Positions 52,387 to 62,115 of a stretch of 64,000 bases of DNA are shown in pieces. The stretch is from assembly GCF_009760405.1 (NCBI RefSeq), contig NZ_WRPP01000001.1, positions 1,240,001-1,304,000 of the forward strand, given 5' to 3'. Every line of letters begins with the position of its first letter. Position 1 is the stretch's first letter. The notes under the pieces were generated by a model, which saw only the letters and a program-made list of their open reading frames with translations, was not told where the DNA came from and did not search any database. Origin of the DNA: Nocardia terrae (lineage in GTDB: Bacteria > Actinomycetota > Actinomycetes > Mycobacteriales > Mycobacteriaceae). Both the position numbers and the translations under genes were made by a program.

Positions 52387-53286
52387 ATGGCGGAGCGGAT
52401 GGCATTCGGGGTCGGTCCGGCGCGCATCGACATCGCGTATGAGGAATTCGGTGAGGCGGGCGATCCGCCGGTGCTGCTGATCATGGGCGGGGCAGCTCAG
52501 ATGATCCACTGGCCCGAACCGTTCTGTGCCGCACTGGTCGAACGCGGGATGCGGGTGATCCGGTTTGACAGCCGCGATGCCGGACGGTCGACGCGCATAT
52601 CGGACGCGCCGGAACCCGACGTCGCGGCGGCCATGGCCGGGGATGTGTCCTCGGCCGCCTACAACCTGTCGGACATGGCCGCCGACACCGTCGGACTGCT
52701 GGACGAGCTCGGCGTGGACAGCGCACATCTGGTCGGATTGTCCATGGGCGGAATGATCGGCCAGACCATCGCCATCGAATACCCGGACCGAGTGCGGTCG
52801 CTGACCTCCATGTGCTCCACGACGGGCGATCCCGCTGTGGGACAACCCAAACCGGGCCTGTTCGGGTCAGCGGAAGCGTGGCCCGAGGATCGGGAGACCT
52901 ACATCGCCTGGCAGGTGCGCAATCTGCGGACGGTCGCCTCACCCGGCTTCGCGTTCGACGAAGCCGCCGTGGCCGACCGCGCGGGCCGCGCCTGGGACCG
53001 GGGCATCGATCAGCCCGCCATGATGCGCCACTTCCTGGCCGTGCTGGCCTCGGAGACCGATCGCACGCCCAAGCTGGCGACCTTGCGCGTGCCGACCCTG
53101 GTGATCCACGGGCTCGACGATCCGATGATCGACGTCAGCGGCGGCCGGGCCACCGCCGCCGCGATTCCGGGCGCCCGCCTGGTCACCTATCCGGGCCTCG
53201 GGCACAGCCTGCCGCCAGAGTTGTTCTCCGCGTTCGCCGATGAGATCGCCCACCTCGTGCTCGAGGCGGAGAAGAACCGCGCCTGA
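52387..53286 (+). CDS. alpha/beta-hydrolase
   Basis: A 299-residue soluble hydrolase. The nucleophile elbow is GLSMGGM (about residues 117-123), the Asp lies in HGLDDPMIDV, and the His in GLGHSLPPE, a complete triad. The opening GVGPARIDIAYEEFGEAGDPPVLLIMGGAAQMIHW is typical of the family. It resembles haloalkane dehalogenase/aclacinomycin methylesterase-like hydrolases; the substrate is unknown. GAAGGGGAATC precedes the ATG. It is convergent with the sirR-type gene; stops are only a few bases apart. Confidence 0.87.
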   Translation: MAERMAFGVGPARIDIAYEEFGEAGDPPVLLIMGGAAQMIHWPEPFCAALVERGMRVIRFDSRDAGRSTRISDAPEPDVAAAMAGDVSSAAYNLSDMAADTVGLLDELGVDSAHLVGLSMGGMIGQTIAIEYPDRVRSLTSMCSTTGDPAVGQPKPGLFGSAEAWPEDRETYIAWQVRNLRTVASPGFAFDEAAVADRAGRAWDRGIDQPAMMRHFLAVLASETDRTPKLATLRVPTLVIHGLDDPMIDVSGGRATAAAIPGARLVTYPGLGHSLPPELFSAFADEIAHLVLEAEKNRA

Positions 53287-53289
53287 GCG

Positions 53290-54057
53290 CTAGTGCGCTT
53301 CGCTCAACCAGATGGCCTCGGCGGCGATGCTGCCGAGGTCGATGGTGCGCTCCTGCACCTGCACCGCGATGGTGCCCGCGAAGTCGCGGCGCTCCACCAC
53401 CGCGATCGGGGTGTCCAAAGCGATGCCGAGCGAATCGAAGTAGCGCAGCATGGCCGGGTCCGAGTCGGAAATCCGTGCCACCCGGCCGGATTCACCGGCG
53501 TCGAAGTCGCTGAGCTGCCGCGCCGGGGGAGTGGGGACCGCACCGTCCACCGACGGGATCGGGTCGCCGTGCGGATCCCGGTCCGGGTGGCCGAGTTTGG
53601 CGTCGATGCGTTCCATCAACGTCTCCGACACCGCGTGCTCGAGCACCTCGGCCTCGTCGTGCACCTCGTCCCAGCCATAGCCGAGCTCGTTGACCAGGAA
53701 AGTCTCGATGAGCCGATGCCGGCGCACCATGGCGATGGCCGCGCGCCGGCCGTCTTCGGTGAGCGTGATGGACCCGTACCGCGCGTGCTCGACCAGCCCC
53801 TGGTCGGCGAGCTTGCGCACCGCCTCCGACACCGTCGACGCGGAAACCCCGATCTTCTCCGCCAGCAGCTTGGTCGACACCTTCTCCTGCGGCGACCATT
53901 CCTGCGCGGTCCAGATCACTTTCAGATAGTCCTGGGCCACCGACGACAACTCCGGCGCGAGGCTGGCCGGGCGGGTGGCGGTGGTCCCGTGAGGTTCGGA
54001 AGGTGCGGACGGATCGGCCAGCTCGCGGCGGGTAGCGATGTCACGTTTTCCGGGCAC
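53290..54057 (-). CDS. sirR: DtxR/SirR-family metal-dependent regulator
   Basis: A 255-residue regulator equivalent to SirR (Rv2788) of M. tuberculosis. The winged helix (residues 35-90: LSSVAQDYLKVIWTAQEW, KLLAEKIGVSASTVSEAVRKLADQGLVEHARYGSITLT) is followed by the metal-binding dimerisation domain (RRHRLIETFLVNELGYGWDEVHDEAEVLEHAVSETLMERID, with the usual His/Glu/Cys-site residues except Cys) and an SH3-like C-terminal domain. Family members sense Mn or Fe and repress uptake genes. Start GTG 54057 is used; ATG 54096 is possible. It is divergent from ribF. Confidence 0.88.
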   Translation of the reverse strand: MPGKRDIATRRELADPSAPSEPHGTTATRPASLAPELSSVAQDYLKVIWTAQEWSPQEKVSTKLLAEKIGVSASTVSEAVRKLADQGLVEHARYGSITLTEDGRRAAIAMVRRHRLIETFLVNELGYGWDEVHDEAEVLEHAVSETLMERIDAKLGHPDRDPHGDPIPSVDGAVPTPPARQLSDFDAGESGRVARISDSDPAMLRYFDSLGIALDTPIAVVERRDFAGTIAVQVQERTIDLGSIAAEAIWLSEAH

Positions 54058-54243
54058 GTACTCGAGCTTAGGCACACCTGTCGAGGTTTCCCACATCGGC
54101 GCGCTCGCGGGCGCTACCGGCCCGTAGGGTCGCGTTCCGGGGTGATCGCGGACCGGTGAACGCACGGTGACGGGCGTGCTTCCGGCCGTGAAGTTCCGTA
54201 CCGCCGAATATTGTGCGGGACGCCCTTTCAGTAGGCTTCCGGT

Positions 54244-55203
54244 GTGCAGAGATGGCGAAGCCTCGAGGAGATGCCCGCGGACTGGGGCCGATGTGTCCTC
54301 ACCATCGGGGTATTCGACGGCGTCCACCGCGGTCATGCCCAGCTCATCAGCCGTGCGGTGAAATCCGCTGCGGTGCGCGGCGTTCCGTCGGTGCTCATGA
54401 CCTTCGATCCGCACCCGCTGGACGTGGTGCGGCCCGGGTCGCATCCGTCGCAGCTGTCCACCCTGCATCGGCGCGCGGAACTGGTCGAGGAACTCGGCAT
54501 CGACGTGTTCGTGGTGATGCCGTTCACCCGCGAGTTCATGAAGCTCACCCCCGAGGAGTACGTCCAGGAACTGCTGGTCGACCGGCTGCACGTGGCCGAG
54601 GTCGTGGTGGGCGACAACTTCACCTTCGGCCAGAAGGCCGCCGGCACCGTGGACACCATGCGCGAGCTGGGCCGCGAGTACGGCTTCGACGTCGACGGCG
54701 TGCAGCTGCTGGGCGAGCACGCGGTCACCTTCTCCTCCACCTACATTCGCGGCTGCCTGGGCGAGGGCGATGTGGCCGCGGCCGCCGAGGCGCTGGGCCG
54801 CCCGCACCGCGTCGAGGGCGTGGTCGTGCACGGCGACGGCCGCGGCAAGGGCCTGGGCTTCCCGACCGCCAACGTGGCCCCGACCATGCACGCCGCCATC
54901 CCCGCCGACGGCGTCTACGCGGGCTGGTTCACCGTGATCGAGCCCGGCGACCCGCTCGCGGGCACTCGTCACATGGCCGCGATCTCGGTCGGCACCAACC
55001 CGACCTTCGACGGCCGCAATCGCACGGTCGAGCCGCACATCCTCGATTTCGACGCCGATCTCTACGGCAGGCACGTGGCCGTGGACTTCGTCGAACAGCT
55101 GCGCGGCATGCGGAAGTTCGAGTCCATCGACGAGCTGGTCGAGGCCATCGGCAAGGACGTGGACCAGGCCCGCAAGGTGCTCGACGAGCAGACCGGCGAA
55201 TAG
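54244..55203 (+). CDS. ribF: bifunctional riboflavin kinase/FAD synthetase
   Basis: A 319-residue enzyme that makes FMN then FAD from riboflavin. The N-terminal adenylyltransferase domain carries LTIGVFDGVHRGHAQLI (residues 20-36) and LMTFDPHPLD, plus SSTYIRGCLGEGDV. The C-terminal flavokinase has GRGKGLGFPTANV and PADGVYAGWFTV, with VGTNPTFDG and EPHILDFDADLYG. GTG 54244 is the start, with a weak ribosome site. The next gene is rpsO, an arrangement kept from M. tuberculosis (Rv2786c-Rv2785c). Confidence 0.95.
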   Translation: MQRWRSLEEMPADWGRCVLTIGVFDGVHRGHAQLISRAVKSAAVRGVPSVLMTFDPHPLDVVRPGSHPSQLSTLHRRAELVEELGIDVFVVMPFTREFMKLTPEEYVQELLVDRLHVAEVVVGDNFTFGQKAAGTVDTMRELGREYGFDVDGVQLLGEHAVTFSSTYIRGCLGEGDVAAAAEALGRPHRVEGVVVHGDGRGKGLGFPTANVAPTMHAAIPADGVYAGWFTVIEPGDPLAGTRHMAAISVGTNPTFDGRNRTVEPHILDFDADLYGRHVAVDFVEQLRGMRKFESIDELVEAIGKDVDQARKVLDEQTGE

Positions 55204-55376
55204 GGCCCGCCGGGGCCGATTTCCGCTGGCCGGACCACTCCGGTAGGCTGGCTCGTCGGGTTTGCTGCGGTTCGCGGCGGCGCCCAGCCCAACCCTCGTA
55301 TGGGGTTTCAGGGGCTCGCCCCTGAGAGTTCCGAGAGTTGGGTCATTCAGAGCGCGGACTGAAACAAGGAGATTCT

Positions 55377-55646
55377 GTGGCTCTCACCACCGAGCAGAAG
55401 CAGGCCATTCTGGCCGAGTACCGGATCCACCCGACCGACACCGGTTCCCCGGAGGCGCAGATCGCGCTGCTGTCGAAGCGGATCGCGGACCTCACCGAGC
55501 ACCTGAAGACGCACAAGCACGACCACCACACCCGCCACGGTCTGCTGGCGCTGATCGGTCGTCGTCGTCGCCTGTCGAAGTACCTGCAGGCCAAGGACAT
55601 CAACCGCTACCGCTCGCTGATCGAGCGCCTGGGCCTGCGTCGCTGA
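55377..55646 (+). CDS. rpsO: 30S ribosomal protein S15
   Basis: An 89-residue primary 16S rRNA binding protein of the platform. The opening [69 protein letters not shown] holds the RNA-contacting His/Arg cluster. GTG 55377 follows AAGGAGATTCT. The 173-base gap to ribF may hold an S15-responsive leader, but no pseudoknot could be confirmed by reading. A strong terminator follows. Confidence 0.97.
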   Translation: MALTTEQKQAILAEYRIHPTDTGSPEAQIALLSKRIADLTEHLKTHKHDHHTRHGLLALIGRRRRLSKYLQAKDINRYRSLIERLGLRR

Positions 55647-55735
55647 TTTCGGAGACTTCGTTCTCTGCCAGCAACGTCGCAGACCCCTCGGCATGTGAGG
55701 TGACACACCTCGCACGCGGAGGTAGTTGACGAACC

Positions 55736-55775
55736 GGCCAATGAGGAGGCTTAGAATCTCCTCGTTGGCCTTTCG
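55736..55775. terminator. rpsO terminator
   Basis: GGCCAATGAGGAG (55736-55748) pairs with CTCCTCGTTGGCC (55758-55770), one T-G wobble, loop GCTTAGAAT, followed by TTTCGT. A typical intrinsic terminator, about 90 bases after rpsO. Confidence 0.88.
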
Positions 55776-56087
55776 TATATGTGTCCGATTTCCCCACGAG
55801 GGGGAGGTCGAGACGTGTATACGCCAACAGGAGCCGTATGCACCCGCCGCGTGGCGTCGGTCTTCGGTAGTGGCTTTTCGGGGCGTAGCAAGAGGATGAA
55901 CCCTGCGCGCCCGGAGGGCTTCGATCGATGACCGCCTCCGCGTCGCCGTATCCCAGGGGGGATAGGGCCGGGTGTGCGTGCCGCTGACCACGAGGGTCGG
56001 TGCACGCCCATGCCGGGTACGGCCGCGCCGGATCGCACGAGAGGAATGTGCGAACCCCGGCAAAGACGAGAGGTTGAGATAAAACAC
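55776..56087. other. pnp promoter and 5' leader
   Basis: About 310 bases with no supported gene between the rpsO terminator and pnp. A partial dyad GCGTGC ... GCACGC (around 55975-56010) may fold near the start. In E. coli this leader is the target of pnp autocontrol; whether it is used here is unknown. Confidence 0.4.
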
Positions 56088-58349
56088 ATGTCTGACACCC
56101 AGACCAGTTCCGCCGCCGAGGTCGAGCCCGGCGTTTTCGAGTCCGTCGCCCTGATCGACAACGGCGCGTTCGGAACTCGCACCATCCGTTTCGAGACCGG
56201 CCGGCTGGCCAAGCAGGCCGCGGGTTCCGTGGTCGCCTACCTCGATGACGAGACCATGCTGCTGTCGGCGACCACCGCCTCCAAGCAGCCCAAGGACCAG
56301 TTCGACTTCTTCCCGCTGACGGTGGACGTCGAGGAGCGCATGTACGCCGCGGGCCGCATCCCCGGCTCGTTCTTCCGCCGCGAGGGCCGCCCCTCCACCG
56401 ACGCGATCCTGACCTGCCGCCTGATCGACCGGCCGCTGCGCCCGTCCTTCGTCGACGGCCTGCGCAACGAGATCCAGGTCGTGGTGACCGTCATGTCGCT
56501 GGATCCCAAGGACCTCTACGACGTGGTCGCGATCAACGCCGCCTCGGCGTCCACCCAGATCGCGGGCCTGCCCTTCTCCGGTCCGGTCGGCGGCGTGCGC
56601 GTCGCGCTGATCGAGGGCCAGTGGGTCGCGTTCCCGACCGTCGAGCAGCTCGAGGGCGCGGTCTTCGACATGGTCGTCGCCGGTCGTGTCGTCGAGGGTG
56701 ACGTCGCGATCATGATGGTCGAGGCCGAGGCCACCGACAACGTGCTCGCCCTGATCGCCGACGGCGCTCCGGCTCCGACGGAAACCGTTGTGGCCGAGGG
56801 CCTCGAGGCCGCCAAGCCGTTCATCGCGCGGCTGTGCAAGGCGCAGGCCGACCTGGCTGCCCTGGCCGCCAAGCCGACCGAAGAGTTCCCGATCTTCCTG
56901 CCCTACCAGCAGGACGCCTACGACGCCGTCGAGGGCACCGCCAAGCGCGAGCTGAACGAGGCGCTGTCCATCGCGGGCAAGCAGGAGCGCGAGGAGCGCA
57001 CCGACGAGATCAAGCTGGCCGTGCTCTCCGAGCTGGCCGAGTCCTTCGCCGGTCGCGAGAAGGAGCTGGGCGCTGCCTTCCGCTCGGTCACCAAGAAGCT
57101 GGTGCGCCAGCGCATCCTGACCGACAGCTTCCGCATCGACGGCCGTGGCCTGGCCGACATCCGCGCGCTGTCCGCCGAGGTCGCCGTGGTGCCCCGCGCC
57201 CACGGTTCGGCGCTGTTCGAGCGCGGCGAGACCCAGATCCTGGGTGTCACCACCCTGGACATGGTGAAGATGGCGCAGCAGGTCGACTCGCTCGGCCCGG
57301 AGACCTCCAAGCGCTACATGCACCACTACAACTTCCCGCCGTTCTCCACCGGTGAGACCGGCCGCGTGGGTTCGCCCAAGCGTCGCGAGATCGGCCACGG
57401 CGCGCTCGCCGAGCGTGCGCTGATGCCGGTGCTGCCCTCGCAGGAGGAGTTCCCCTACGCCATCCGTCAGGTCTCGGAGGCGTTGGGCTCCAACGGTTCC
57501 ACCTCGATGGGTTCGGTCTGCGCCTCGACCCTGTCGCTGCTGAACGCCGGTGTGCCGCTGAAGGCTCCGGTCGCCGGTATCGCCATGGGCCTGGTGTCGG
57601 ACACCGTGAAGAACGACAAGGGTGAGGACGAGGTCCGCTATGTGGCCCTCACCGACATCCTGGGCGCCGAGGATGCCTTCGGCGACATGGACTTCAAGGT
57701 CGCCGGCACCCGCGAGTTCGTCACCGCGCTGCAGCTGGACACCAAGCTCGACGGCATCCCGTCGCAGGTGCTGGCCGGTGCGCTGAACCAGGCCAAGGAC
57801 GCCCGCTACACGATCCTGGATGTCATGGCCGAGGCCATCAACACCCCGGACGAGATGAGCCCCTACGCGCCTCGCGTCACCGCCATCAAGATCCCGGTCG
57901 ACAAGATCGGCGAGGTGATCGGACCCAAGGGCAAGGTGATCAACCAGATCACCGAGGACACCGGCGCCAACATCTCCATCGAGGATGACGGCACCGTGTT
58001 CGTCGGTGCGACCGACGGCCCGTCGGCGCAGGCCGCGATCGACGCGATCAACGCGATCGCGAACCCGCAGCTGCCGAAGGTCGGCGAGCGCTTCCTGGGC
58101 ACGGTCGTCAAGACCACCGCCTTCGGCGCGTTCGTGTCGCTGCTCCCGGGCCGCGACGGGCTGGTCCACATCTCGAAGCTGGGCAACGGCAAGCGCGTCG
58201 CCAAGGTCGAGGATGTGGTCAACGTGGGTGACAAGATCCGCGTCGAGATCGCCGACATCGACAACCGCGGCAAGATCTCGCTGGTGCCGATCGACGAGGA
58301 TTCGGACAACTCCGAAGCCTCGGCTGCGGTCGAGGCCGCCGCAGAGTAA
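56088..58349 (+). CDS. pnp: polyribonucleotide nucleotidyltransferase (PNPase)
   Basis: A 753-residue phosphorolytic 3'-5' exoribonuclease. Two RNase PH-like cores are visible (residues about 35-170, and about 360-590 with [46 protein letters not shown]). A helical linker lies between. The KH domain (about 605-660) has [30 protein letters not shown], and the S1 domain (about 665-735) has [29 protein letters not shown]. It is a trimeric RNA-decay enzyme (GpsI, Rv2783c in mycobacteria). ATG 56088. Confidence 0.97.
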   Translation: MSDTQTSSAAEVEPGVFESVALIDNGAFGTRTIRFETGRLAKQAAGSVVAYLDDETMLLSATTASKQPKDQFDFFPLTVDVEERMYAAGRIPGSFFRREGRPSTDAILTCRLIDRPLRPSFVDGLRNEIQVVVTVMSLDPKDLYDVVAINAASASTQIAGLPFSGPVGGVRVALIEGQWVAFPTVEQLEGAVFDMVVAGRVVEGDVAIMMVEAEATDNVLALIADGAPAPTETVVAEGLEAAKPFIARLCKAQADLAALAAKPTEEFPIFLPYQQDAYDAVEGTAKRELNEALSIAGKQEREERTDEIKLAVLSELAESFAGREKELGAAFRSVTKKLVRQRILTDSFRIDGRGLADIRALSAEVAVVPRAHGSALFERGETQILGVTTLDMVKMAQQVDSLGPETSKRYMHHYNFPPFSTGETGRVGSPKRREIGHGALAERALMPVLPSQEEFPYAIRQVSEALGSNGSTSMGSVCASTLSLLNAGVPLKAPVAGIAMGLVSDTVKNDKGEDEVRYVALTDILGAEDAFGDMDFKVAGTREFVTALQLDTKLDGIPSQVLAGALNQAKDARYTILDVMAEAINTPDEMSPYAPRVTAIKIPVDKIGEVIGPKGKVINQITEDTGANISIEDDGTVFVGATDGPSAQAAIDAINAIANPQLPKVGERFLGTVVKTTAFGAFVSLLPGRDGLVHISKLGNGKRVAKVEDVVNVGDKIRVEIADIDNRGKISLVPIDEDSDNSEASAAVEAAAE

Positions 58350-58359
58350 TTATTTCTCT

Positions 58360-59775
58360 GTGACGAAGAAGCAGTCCGCGGTGCGCGCGGGTTCCGCGCG
58401 CACCGCGACAGACACCGCCCCCTTGCTCCGCAATCTGGAGCAGGGGGGTTCTGCACTCGTGGTGGCCCAGAACCAAGCGCCCGCAACCGATATCGGGGTG
58501 CGGCGCACCGTGCTGCCCGGCGGGCTACGCGTGGTCACCGAGCATGTGCCCGGTGTCCGGTCGGCGTCGATCGGCGTGTGGGTCGGGGTCGGCTCGCGCG
58601 ACGAGGGCCCGACGGTCGCCGGCGCCGCGCACTTCCTCGAGCACCTGCTGTTCAAGGCCACGCCCACGCGCTCGGCGCTGGACATCGCGCAGGCCATGGA
58701 CGCGGTCGGCGGTGAACTCAACGCCTTCACCGCCAAGGAACAGACCTGCTACTACGCGCACGTCATCGACGAGGATCTGCCGCTGGCGGTGGACCTGGTC
58801 ACCGATGTGGTGCTCAACGGCCTGTGCCGGGCCGACGACGTGTCGGTGGAACGCCAAGTGGTGCTGGAGGAGATCTCCATGCGCGACGACGATCCCGAGG
58901 ACATGGTCGGCGACGCGTTCCTGACCGCGCTGTTCGGTGACCATCCGATCGGGCGGCCGGTGATCGGCAGTGTCGAGACCATCGAGGACATGCAGGCCCA
59001 TCAGCTGCGCTCGTTCCATCTGCGCCGCTACCGGCCCGACCGGATGGTGGTCGCGGTCGCGGGCAATATCGAGCACGAGCACGTGGTCGAGCTGGTGCAC
59101 CGGGCGTTCGCGCACCGGCTGGAGACGGGCCGCGAGCCCGCGCCCCGGCGCGAGGGCAAGTTCCGCCCGCGCGGCAATCCGGAACTGCTGCGCATTCAGC
59201 GCGACAGCGAGCAGGCGCACCTGGTGTTCGGCACCCGGGCTTTCGGCCGGCATGAGGGCGAGAAGCGCTGGCCGCTGTCGGTGCTCAACACCGTGCTCGG
59301 CGGCGGGCTGAGTTCGCGGCTGTTCCAGCGCATCCGGGAGGAGCGCGGTCTGGCGTACTCGGTGTACTCGAGCGTCGACACCTTCGCCGACACCGGCGCG
59401 TTCTCGGTCTACATCGGCTGCCAGCCCGAAAACCTGGGCCACGTCGCGTCTTTGGCGCGCGGGGTGCTCGAAGAGGTGGCGGCCAACGGCATCACCGATG
59501 CGGAATGCGCCCGCGCGAAGGGTTCGCTGCGCGGTGGTCTGGTTCTCGGCCTCGAGGATTCCGGCTCCCGCATGAACCGCATCGGCCGCTCGGAGCTGAG
59601 CTACGGCAATCACCGCAGTGTCTCCGAAACCCTCGCTCGCATAGACGAAGTCACCACCGACGAGGTGTCGAAGATCGCGGCGAGCCTGCTCGCGCGGCCC
59701 TTCGGCGTGGCGGTGGCGGGCCCCTACCGGCGCACCCGGGACCTCCCGGCGGCGGTCCGTCGTCTCGTTCCCTGA
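58360..59775 (+). CDS. pepR: M16 zinc metalloprotease (PepR type)
   Basis: A 471-residue M16 protease. The inverted zinc motif HxxEH is HFLEHLLF near residue 88, with the third ligand Glu in a following helix (AFTAKEQTCYYA region to VVLEEISMR). The second M16 domain (about 265-470) is inactive as usual: GGGLSSRLFQRIREERGLAYSVYSSVDTFADTG holds the RxxxY pair. In M. tuberculosis pepR (Rv2782c) follows pnp as here. It cleaves short peptides, perhaps signal-peptide remnants. The start GTG 58360 is 11 bases after the pnp stop, so they form one operon. Confidence 0.92.
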   Translation: MTKKQSAVRAGSARTATDTAPLLRNLEQGGSALVVAQNQAPATDIGVRRTVLPGGLRVVTEHVPGVRSASIGVWVGVGSRDEGPTVAGAAHFLEHLLFKATPTRSALDIAQAMDAVGGELNAFTAKEQTCYYAHVIDEDLPLAVDLVTDVVLNGLCRADDVSVERQVVLEEISMRDDDPEDMVGDAFLTALFGDHPIGRPVIGSVETIEDMQAHQLRSFHLRRYRPDRMVVAVAGNIEHEHVVELVHRAFAHRLETGREPAPRREGKFRPRGNPELLRIQRDSEQAHLVFGTRAFGRHEGEKRWPLSVLNTVLGGGLSSRLFQRIREERGLAYSVYSSVDTFADTGAFSVYIGCQPENLGHVASLARGVLEEVAANGITDAECARAKGSLRGGLVLGLEDSGSRMNRIGRSELSYGNHRSVSETLARIDEVTTDEVSKIAASLLARPFGVAVAGPYRRTRDLPAAVRRLVP

Positions 59776-59777
59776 CG

Positions 59778-59816
59778 CCGTTCGGCCCCCGACCGTGATG
59801 GTCGGGGGCCGAACGG
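59778..59816. terminator. 17-bp bidirectional terminator
   Basis: CCGTTCGGCCCCCGACC (59778-59794) pairs perfectly with 59800-59816 around GTGAT. It lies between the convergent pnp-pepR operon and the MFS gene, and is one of the strongest stems in the window. Confidence 0.9.
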
Positions 59817-59824
59817 TGATCTCT

Positions 59825-61240
59825 CTAGTTGTGGCTGTTCGCGAATGCCTCGTTCGCGATGGTGGCCGCGTCCGTACCGTGTGCGGCCGAGTCCGCCACG
59901 GAGGTGGACCTCGTCAGCCACAGGCCCGTGAACACCGCGGTCGCCAAGGTGATCGCCCCGGCCGCGGCGAAGGCGCTGTCGAGGCCGTTCTCGAACGACG
60001 CGCCTCCCGATTGCCGGGCTCGGACGATCGCTCCCAGCACCGCCACGCCGAGCACCGCACCGATCTGCCGGGTGGTGCTGCTGATGCCCGAGGCGAGACC
60101 GCCCTCCTGCGGGCTGACCGCCTGGATGGCGGCTCCCGTCAGCGGTGACATGGTCAGCGCGAAGCCGATTCCGGCGATTGCCAGCCGCCACCACACGTTC
60201 TCGTAGCCGGTGTCGGCGTGCACCATGCCGAGCGCCAGCAGTCCCAGACCGGCCAACGCCAAGCCGATGGTGACCACGATCCGGAACCCGTAGCGGGCGG
60301 CGAGCCGTCCCGCGTACGGGCTGACGACCACCATGGCCAGCGAGGTGGGCAGGGTCTGCAGCCCGGCGCGCAGGATCGAGCTGCCCTGCACGTAGACGAA
60401 GAACTGCGAAAAGAAGAACGACGAGCCCATGAGCGCGAAACCCACCACGATCATGGCGGTGTTGGACACGGTGAACAGCCGCTGACCGAACAGTCGCAGC
60501 GGCAGCATCGGTGCGGGCCGCCGCGCTTCGACGGCGACGAAGGCGGCGAGCAGGATTACCGCGGCGGCGAAGCTGCCCAGGATCACGGGCGAGGTCCAAC
60601 CGCGCGCGCCGCCTTCGATCAGCCCGTAGGTCAGCGTCCCCACTCCCGGAATCGACAGCACCGTCCCCGGGACGTCGATCGCGGGCGCGCTCGGATTGCG
60701 GGTCTCCTCCAGGCTGCGCAGCCCGACCAGCAGCAGGATCGCGCCGATGGGCAGATTCACCAGGAAGATGGCGGGCCAGCCGAAGACATCGGTCAGCACG
60801 CCGCCGGCCACCGGGCCCGCCGCCAGACCGATTCCGCTGAGTCCGGCCCACAGTCCGATCGCCTTGACGCGTTCCTGCGGAACGGGATACGCGGCGGCGA
60901 GCAGTGCCAGTGAGGCGGGGGCCAGCGCCGCGGCCCCGATGCCCTGCAGTACCCGGCCCGCGATCAGCCAGCCGAGCGAGGGCGCGAGGCTGCACACCAG
61001 TGACGCGGCGGTGAAGACCACCACGCCGGTCAGGTACACCCGCTTGCGTCCGAACCGGTCGGCGAGGATGCCGCCGGACAGCAGCAGCATGGCCACCAGC
61101 AGGACGTACGCGTCCACGATCCATTGCAGACCGGTCAGCTCGGTGTGCAGCCGGTGCTGCATGTCCGGCAGCGCGGCTCCGACGATCGTGTTGTCGAGCA
61201 GAACCATGAATTGGCCGAGGCAGGTCACCGTGAGCAGCAC
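59825..61240 (-). CDS. MFS exporter, DHA2 (EmrB/QacA) family
   Basis: A 471-residue 14-helix drug:proton antiporter. The conserved first helix (MLLTVTCLGQFMVLLDNTIVGAALP) has the D-x-T motif of DHA2 proteins; LADRFGRKRVYL is motif A; the LAPASLALLAAAYP and WPAIFLVNLPIG regions are typical of EmrB. Start GTG 61240 is given; an alternative is CTG 61285, which has a good ribosome site (GAGAGGA) and adds MTTSHAAVGSRSNRA. It is divergent from a TetR-type regulator with shared operator repeats, so drug-inducible expression is likely. Confidence 0.88.
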   Translation of the reverse strand: MLLTVTCLGQFMVLLDNTIVGAALPDMQHRLHTELTGLQWIVDAYVLLVAMLLLSGGILADRFGRKRVYLTGVVVFTAASLVCSLAPSLGWLIAGRVLQGIGAAALAPASLALLAAAYPVPQERVKAIGLWAGLSGIGLAAGPVAGGVLTDVFGWPAIFLVNLPIGAILLLVGLRSLEETRNPSAPAIDVPGTVLSIPGVGTLTYGLIEGGARGWTSPVILGSFAAAVILLAAFVAVEARRPAPMLPLRLFGQRLFTVSNTAMIVVGFALMGSSFFFSQFFVYVQGSSILRAGLQTLPTSLAMVVVSPYAGRLAARYGFRIVVTIGLALAGLGLLALGMVHADTGYENVWWRLAIAGIGFALTMSPLTGAAIQAVSPQEGGLASGISSTTRQIGAVLGVAVLGAIVRARQSGGASFENGLDSAFAAAGAITLATAVFTGLWLTRSTSVADSAAHGTDAATIANEAFANSHN

Positions 61241-61350
61241 GGCCCGGTTCGATCGACTGCCTACGGCCGCATGCGATGTAGTCAGGGGATTCCTCTCAAT
61301 CTTTGTTCGCGCCTGCCACGGTCCGCGCAGGTGGTGAAACCCTCCGACGA

Positions 61351-61424
61351 CTAAAGCAGTCCGTGGCTGCGTTAAGTGAGAGTAGGGGACGCCGCTCGTA
61401 ATCGCAAGCCCTGACTGCGTTAAG
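61351..61424. promoter_or_regulatory. TetR operator repeats between MFS and regulator
   Basis: CTGCGTTAAG occurs at 61367-61376 and again at 61415-61424, the second just at the ribosome site of the regulator. The first is also part of an imperfect palindrome with ACTAAAGCAG (61350-61359). These suit TetR-type binding sites for autorepression and control of the divergent MFS gene. Confidence 0.55.
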
Positions 61425-61433
61425 GTGGCCGAC

Positions 61434-62000
61434 GTGAACGAGCAACAGCGAGCCCGGCGGCCCGGCGGGCGCAGCGCCCGCGTCGGCGCGGTAGTCCATC
61501 AGGCCGTCACCGACCTGATCGGTGAGCGCGGCTACGGCAACTTCACCGTCGGCGAGGTCGCGGCCCGGGCGGGGGTGGCCGACAGCAGCATCTACCGCCG
61601 GTGGGGCAGCCTGGAATCGCTGCTCGCCGATGTGGCACTCGCCCGCCTCAACGCGCGCTCGCCGATGCCCGACACCGGGACCCTGGCCGGTGACCTGCGC
61701 ACCTACGCGGCCCAGGTGGCCCGCGAGATCACCGGACCCGACGGATTGGCGGTGGTGCGCCTGGCCGTCGCGCTGTCGGGCAACGGTCCGCAGGGGCTGG
61801 GGGCCGGTGACGATCTCCTCGCCGAACGGATGCGGCAACTGCAGTCCATGCTCGATCGCGCCCGCGACCGTGGCGAGGACCCACCCGACGCGCTGGACGT
61901 GCTGGACCACATCCTGGCCCCGATGTACATCCGCGTGTTGTTCGGCTTGGTTCCGCTCACTCCGGATTACATCGACGGGCTGGTCGACCGATTGCTGTGA
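61434..62000 (+). CDS. TetR-family regulator
   Basis: A 188-residue regulator with the TetR helix-turn-helix (residues 15-60: VGAVVHQAVTDLIGERGYGNFTVGEVAARAGVADSSIYRRWGSLESLLADVA). The C-terminal ligand-binding half is helical. GTG 61434 is chosen because AAGGTGG sits 5-9 bases upstream; GTG 61425 would be too close to it. It is divergent from the MFS exporter and probably represses it. The ligand is unknown. Confidence 0.9.
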   Translation: MNEQQRARRPGGRSARVGAVVHQAVTDLIGERGYGNFTVGEVAARAGVADSSIYRRWGSLESLLADVALARLNARSPMPDTGTLAGDLRTYAAQVAREITGPDGLAVVRLAVALSGNGPQGLGAGDDLLAERMRQLQSMLDRARDRGEDPPDALDVLDHILAPMYIRVLFGLVPLTPDYIDGLVDRLL

Positions 62001-62115
62001 GACGGAACGGTTTTCCCGTCTCGCCGACTGAGACGGCTACCCGACAGTAGCCGCGTACACCCTGTGGGGTATGCCGGTTTGTGGCTATGATCTCCTCGCC
62101 GGACGGGAGGGGATT

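Noticed and set aside
55347..58169. Open frame of 940 codons on the minus strand across rpsO and pnp
   Set aside because: Same effect: third-position GC bias of pnp keeps the opposite strand open; no domain recognised.
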